64,000 nucleotides of DNA from the NCBI GenBank assembly GCA_025667525.1, contig CM046882.1, positions 212,706,592 through 212,770,591 of the forward strand, read 5' to 3'. Source of the stretch: Glebionis coronaria. Taxonomy: Eukaryota > Streptophyta > Magnoliopsida > Asterales > Asteraceae. Shown piece by piece: positions 59,144 to 64,000 of the stretch. Numbering within the stretch: position 1 is the first letter of the stretch; every line of letters starts with the position of its first letter. The translations under genes and the position numbers were made by a program. Under the pieces are notes generated by a model. The model saw only the letters and a list, made by a program, of their open reading frames with translations. It searched no databases and was not told the origin of the DNA.

Positions 59144-60748
59144 CTTCTATCGAAGTTAAGTGGTTTTTTCCTTGTTTTTGTCCTCATTTTAACCGGAAAA
59201 TCAATTTTTCGACATTTTTCAAAAATTTTTGATCTATTTTGGCCTATTAGTTGTTATCTTTGTATAGTTATTTTCTTTCTTTGCTAGAATAAATGTTTAA
59301 TAAGTGGTTCTAATTTTCAAACGTTGTGAATCTTTTGACTCAATCCGAGTTTACTCTAGCTAGTATCCTTAACGTGTTTAAGTCAAGTTTTGCTAGGCTT
59401 TTATATAGGGAGCTATAAAACGCGAAAGTCTTAACTTTCACGAGTTAAGAACAAGAACTTTTCGCAAGTTCCTATAATTGATCCTAGAGAGTCGTTTATC
59501 AAGGGAACTTTAAGATGCGATTTCTAAACTTGAAAGAGTCTAAGAATTTGCAAGATCCTATAGGCGACTCGAAAACCCAAAACTTTGATTTAATAGGCTA
59601 AGTATCCACGAGTCTCATTACTTGAGATTTTAAACTGTGGAGAACGAGAGATGATAGAGCCAATTATAAGTTCGGTATTCTTTCATGAATTTATGTGAAT
59701 TAATTATGAGCCTATTCTCCCATCGCTTGCTAATAATTTATTTGCTAATAAATAAGGTTGTACGATTTGAAAAGTTACTTAGCTTCTAGCCCCAGATCGT
59801 TTAAAAGTTGCTCGGTAATGACGAGAGTTCATAGCCAAGGCATAACTTATGAAGCGGGGCGCGAAGATTGGCGAGTCCGAAAAGGCCCTAACAAGGCATG
59901 AGGGCTATGTTTTGTTGCTGAAGATCCAAAAGTGATGTGAAGAATCATTTATCGAAAATCAATATGAAGGATCGAGACACACGACGTAAAGCAAAAACTC
60001 CCCAAAAGTCATGGAGAAGTGTATCCAAAAAGACCCTAACAAGGTATGAGGATAAATAGATCCAAGTCATAAAAGGAGGCGGATCATTGTATATCAAAGT
60101 CCAAAATAAAGATTGGAGAAAAATGAAGAAGTCGTGGTCCAAGTATGAATCTCTCAAAAACTTCAAGTGAAGAAATTCCAATTATGAAGAGAAGACCATT
60201 ATTTCATGAACGTCTCTCAAGATTTGAAGTATGAAGTCGCTGCCAAATATCGGCCCGAGAAAGGTCTCAAATCGCGAACCAAGTTATGCCAAGATATGAA
60301 CTTTTTGATATCCCGAGAAGCAGTTTTAAAAGATTTGGTCCTTTAGCTAACTATTGATTAAATCGTTCACTTTATTTTCAGACTAAATAACTTTCGAAAT
60401 AAGTCAAACAATGCATCTTCGTGATCATTCAAGACAAATAATAAAATATAAGAGATACCCATAGGAATAAGGGAGTCTAAGTGAATAATTGGCCCACATG
60501 AGTTCGTGTTAGTCTACTAACTTATAATAACAATGATCTCGTTTTTAAGCTTGGTTTGGAGAAAGTGAAAAGTTGAGGATGATGATTATTCATGACATTT
60601 TCAAAACCCAAGGTATGCTTTTAATTTCTTTGCTTTGCATTTTTATAATTTTCTATCTCTTTAATAAAGGCCAATGTGGATTGATCATGATGAAAAGTGT
60701 AAACATGCTTTGTAACTAATGCATTGCATGAGGACATTGCAATGGTCA

Positions 60749-60761
60749 AGTGTAGGGGATT
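60749..60761 (+). promoter_or_regulatory. Terminal polypurine tract of Athila-E
   Basis: AGTGTAGGGGATT directly before the LTR. A CATTGC/GCAATG hairpin lies at about 60722-60744. Confidence 0.8.
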
Positions 60762-62541
60762 TGATAGGTGTGTAAACACCCATCTTTTCTACCACTTAAT
60801 TACAATAATAACCGGACCAAAACGTGAATTTTATGTCTTTTATGTCAGAATTATGCGTGGTTTGTGTTTTTGTTGTGGTTTAGGACGAAAAGGTGAAAAG
60901 TGGAGAAAACACGGGAATTCACGGGCATTTACAGACTTTTATTGAAGAAAAGGATGAAAGACGAAGTCAAGAAGTCAAAAGTGGATAAAGAACGGAAGTC
61001 CAAGACCAATTCCGAAGATTTATCGAAGAAAAAGTCAAAAGACGAAAGTTTGCTTAAAGCCGAGGAACTCAAGTCTTATTTATCGAAGAATTAAAAGACG
61101 AGTCCAAAGAAATCCCGAGCCAAAAGTCATCACATTCCAAGATTAACAAAAAGATTAAGAAGGAAGGACTTGATGGTGCAATTAACAAGAAAGGAAGGAG
61201 AGAGGAAGCTTCCTCTAACCTCTCCCCTAATAACCTATAAATACTCTCATTTCCATTTCATTTAGTTTTGTTGGTGGCTTGACAAACCATTCTTCCACTT
61301 TCCTTTAAGCACCTTTATTTACTTGTTATTTAAATACATGTTTTGCACCTTTAATTACCTTTTAATTCCAAGTAAGTTTTTAATTTGTGTTCTTTAAATT
61401 CTTGTCTTTACCTTTCTCTATCATTTAATCAAGTTCTTTTTATCAATCTCATTCTACCTTTCTCTCTTTTTGTTTCGGCTTGAATTTCGGATTAAGCAAG
61501 GTTTTGCTTAATCCATTTGCTTATTTTGATTAAAGTCTCGTCCCTTTTTAAATTCCGCGTACGAATTAAGCCACGAGATTGACAACCTTGTGTGCTTATT
61601 TGGTACTTCGTTTTAGTGTTTTAAAGTTTTCTTTAAAGTTTGGATTTTTAAGTTTTGATTTCATTTAAGTTTCGTCTTTTAAAGTTTGAAAGATTTTAAC
61701 TTTTTAGCTTATTGTTTCGTTGTGATTTCATTTCATTTAAGTTTTTGGTACTGCTTATTAGAATAGCTTATTTTAGTTCTTGTGCTATTTACGAAGTTGT
61801 ATCCATCGGAAAGTTAGGGTTTTCCACATTGCGACGGTTGCATATTCCACATTCCGATAGTGACAGTTTGGACAAGGGTTTTGCATTCCGATCCGGGATT
61901 GCGATTGGTGTATCTATTCCTCATTCCGATCTGGGGATTGCGATCGCATATTGCGATCGCTCTTTCCGACGGCTCTTGAGGCTCACTTAGACGAAGTGCT
62001 GCCCAATTTTTCCCAGCCACATTCCGATCTAGGTGATATTCCGATAGGACACATTCCGATCTGGACTACATTGCGATCTGAGGTTGTTAGGTTATTCCGA
62101 TCTGAAAAGGTGACATATTCCGATCTGGGTTTCTTCAACATTCCGATAGGTGGTGTGTTCATTCCGATGGTAAGGTTGATCGGAACATATTCCGATCTGG
62201 GTTAACTTTTATGTTTTGTCTTGTTTAATTTTTAGTTTAAGTCTAATTTAATTTCCGTCACGCCTTTATTTTTAGTCATTTAATTATTTTACCTTCCGTC
62301 ACGCTTTTAAATATCGCACTTTCTTTTAATTAGATTTAGATTTATTTTCACGCTCTTTTCATACTTGCCCTTTATTTCAACGACATTTACTTTTAAGTCT
62401 TTGCACATTTAATTAAAAACCAACCAAAAATATTTGTTTCCACCAAAGATCAACTGAGTCACACATAGGAGCCTAGATCAATTCGATTAGACAGGAACAC
62501 AACGAACAATAATTTTTAATCAGGTAAAAGCCTAGTTATCA
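60762..62541 (+). repeat. Athila-E 3' LTR (1780 bp)
   Basis: Same ends and length as the 5' LTR. The motif cluster is at 61820-62205. Confidence 0.93.
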
Positions 62542-62546
62542 AAGAC
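62542..62546 (+). repeat. Right target-site duplication of Athila-E
   Basis: AAGAC, one substitution from 53507-53511. Confidence 0.65.
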
Positions 62547-62587
62547 CATATGGAGCTCACCATCGGTTCAAGGAACGAACAAATTAA
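62547..62587 (+). pseudogene. Copia-C extra 3' ORF, last codons
   Basis: The frame interrupted at 53511 continues here for about 13 codons to TAA 62585-62587. This short tail is only visible once Athila-E is set aside. Confidence 0.6.
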
Positions 62588-64000
62588 TTTTGGTTCGTCT
62601 TATAACAGGTCAACTCCATATGTCTATAATTGTGAATATGTTATCTTTTGCTTTATCAGTTTTTGTGGCTTGTTGTAGTGTAAAAGTATGATATTTTTCA
62701 AGAATTTCTCTCGAGATTCTAAATCTTTCAAACAAATCATACTCAAGCACTACAACTTACCCTCGTTAATTTGAGGGGGAGCATTAATATGTTCTTTGGC
62801 CAACATCTAATTTCATTTTATTACCCAAAGACCGGTTAATCCATTAATATCCAAAATATTGATGGTTAACATTTTGGAAAGGGGAGAAAATGGGATTAAG
62901 GAGACTTAATGATATTCGGCTAAAACAATGAAAACTTAACATGTGTAATGCACAAGTTAAGGGGGAGCGTTTTTGATTATCAAAACACTTAAGGCACAAA
63001 AAACTTTGATTTTAATATCACAAGTGCTTTAAGTGATTTTCAAGGATTTTTCATGGTGACTATATCAACCCAAAACACACTTAACTCACGACGGATGTGG
63101 TGACAAAAGGGTGGTAGGTATAGGTATTAGTCCAATGATTCATCAGAACCGATGGAATCTTCCCAAGGACAACTCCCTAGATAGAACTAGAAGTCCTAGG
63201 AAAGATGGAGAATGAATGTGAACGTAGCTGAATGCCGACCAAGTACTTAAGTTAGCATTGGAACAATCACAACAAGGTGCTAGTGATGACGTATTGGTAA
63301 GCATTGAAGGGGTTGAAGAATGAAAAAGAATTGTAAAGATAAAGGGTGTAAAGAAAGAAGCCCTCCTTACAACTTTAGGCAGAAACCGGGTCAATACATA
63401 TGCTATTGAGATCATTAGTTAATGATTCTCGATATTGAAGAAAGCCATCATAAACCCAGTGATGCAATGCATAACCCTCCCCAGCTAACTCAAATATCTC
63501 TCAAAAGGTATTTGTTTTAATCACACGGAGATCAACACGTTATCTATTGGTTTATTCACTCCGAATAGACTGATATTGAATAGGTGGCACTCCTCTCCAG
63601 CCATCGATCACTAAATCAAAACGCACTATCGAGTCTAGAGCCACTAGATCATCAAAAGTCTCATTAGGACACTTTACATTTATTCCTTGCTTCTTCACAC
63701 ACTGTGAAAAGTAAGAGATCTTTTATGAGTCCTACGCAGTATTCTTGTAATATTGCCAGAACATCCGAGTGATACGCAAGTATTACAGTGAAGATGGAAA
63801 TCCTGCTTGAGCCAACATCAAACAAGCTCATGGTAGGTGACACGTGCGGTTCTTTAAGAACTAATCTTGTGACAACTGGAAAGAAACAGTAGTTTAATTC
63901 TTAATTGAACTTAAACTCGTTCCAAGCCTCTACGCATTATCGTATGATCTTGCCAGAACACTCAGAGTGACACTCTTTAGTGTTCACAGTGACGAGTGGA
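62588..64000 (+). other. Copia-C 3' non-coding region
   Basis: No gene. Collinear with 18900-19872. PPT-like TTGAGGGGGAGCA (62771) and TTAAGGGGGAGC (62957). A diverged direct repeat lies near 63735-63800 and 63936-64000 (shared TACGCA..AT and TTGCCAGAACA words). The 3' LTR is not reached. Confidence 0.65.

Larger units (their letters stand above)
58740..60748 (+). other. Athila-E 3' non-coding region
   Basis: No gene. It contains a three-hairpin cluster (58747-58807), PPT-like AGTGTAGGGG tracts at 58837, 59076 and 59131, and a perfect hairpin AACATTG-AGGA-CAATGTT at 59106-59123. The layout parallels Athila-D although the primary sequence is largely diverged. Confidence 0.7.
53512..62541 (+). 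mobile_element. Athila-E: gag-protease-only non-autonomous gypsy element, 9.0 kb
   Basis: Two LTRs of identical length, target duplication, tRNA-Asp-type primer site, one gag-protease frame and a terminal PPT are present. RT, RNase H and integrase are absent, and the 2-kb 3' region does not encode them. The internal region is organised like Athila-D. It would have to use another element's polymerase and integrase (inference). LTRs are over 99% identical by eye apart from a cluster of differences near the U5 end. Confidence 0.9.
21087..64000 (+). mobile_element. Copia-C: SIRE-like copia element hosting two gypsy insertions; 3' LTR beyond window
   Basis: Own sequence lies at 21087-35018, 51449-53511 and 62547-64000. 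The order is 5' LTR, primer site, leader with motif array, gag, protease, integrase, RT, RNase H, spacer of about 2.4 kb, extra ORF and 3' non-coding region. Integrase-before-RT order defines copia, and the long extra ORF suggests the SIRE lineage (inference). It carries many stops and frameshifts. The extra ORF is split by Athila-D and Athila-E and is collinear when both are disregarded. Confidence 0.85.

Noticed and set aside
62588..64000. Copia-C 3' LTR inside the window
   Set aside because: No TGTTGGAAATACG after 62588; the sequence is still 3' non-coding and the window ends first.

Overview
The window is plant nuclear DNA made almost entirely of LTR retrotransposons. I found no host protein-coding gene, rRNA, CRISPR array or bacterial-type operon. 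Codon usage, the Ty1/copia and Ty3/gypsy polyproteins, tRNA-iMet and tRNA-Asp primer sites and TG...CA LTR ends all fit a large dicot genome. From memory, the extra 3' ORFs of the copia elements and the exact flavour of the Athila-like gag-pol resemble retroelement proteins often annotated in Asteraceae (Tanacetum/Artemisia/Chrysanthemum type). That family placement is inference and needs a database search.

Layout. 1-1056 is the 3' end and LTR of a copia element (Copia-A), sitting in a gypsy RT/RNase H fragment (1057-1858). 1859-3097 is non-coding. 3098-14587 is Copia-B, a decayed SIRE-like copia with 5' LTR, primer site, gag, protease-integrase-RT-RNase H, and a large extra 3' ORF; its 3' LTR is missing. 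At about 14588 it is fused to the 3' non-coding region and truncated LTR of an Athila-like gypsy element (14588 to about 18660). 18661-18819 holds minus-strand copia LTR pieces. 18820-19872 is the 3' end of an older copy of the Copia-C family. 19873-21086 is the end of a minus-strand Athila-like LTR.

21087-64000 is Copia-C, whose 3' LTR lies beyond the window. Its extra 3' ORF is interrupted twice by young gypsy insertions. Athila-D (35019-51448; 4.07-kb LTRs; TSD ATCAT) has gag-pol complete except for two stop codons. Athila-E (53512-62541; two 1780-bp LTRs; TSD ACGAC/AAGAC) encodes only gag and protease plus an unusual C-terminal tail with a possible membrane segment. Removing both insertions restores collinearity of the Copia-C ORF, so the nesting order is clear: older Copia-C copy, then Athila(-), then Copia-C, then Athila-D and Athila-E.

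The most interesting signals are non-coding. A hairpin plus polypurine-tract module is duplicated inside the Athila-like elements, and the internal copies match each element's own terminal PPT variant. A three-hairpin structure with covarying pairs lies just after the ORFs of Athila-D and Athila-E. A short ATTSCGAT-type motif is amplified independently in a copia leader, a copia spacer and a gypsy LTR. An antisense Pol III-like box pair lies in the giant Athila-D LTR. Athila-E itself is a gag-protease-only non-autonomous element.
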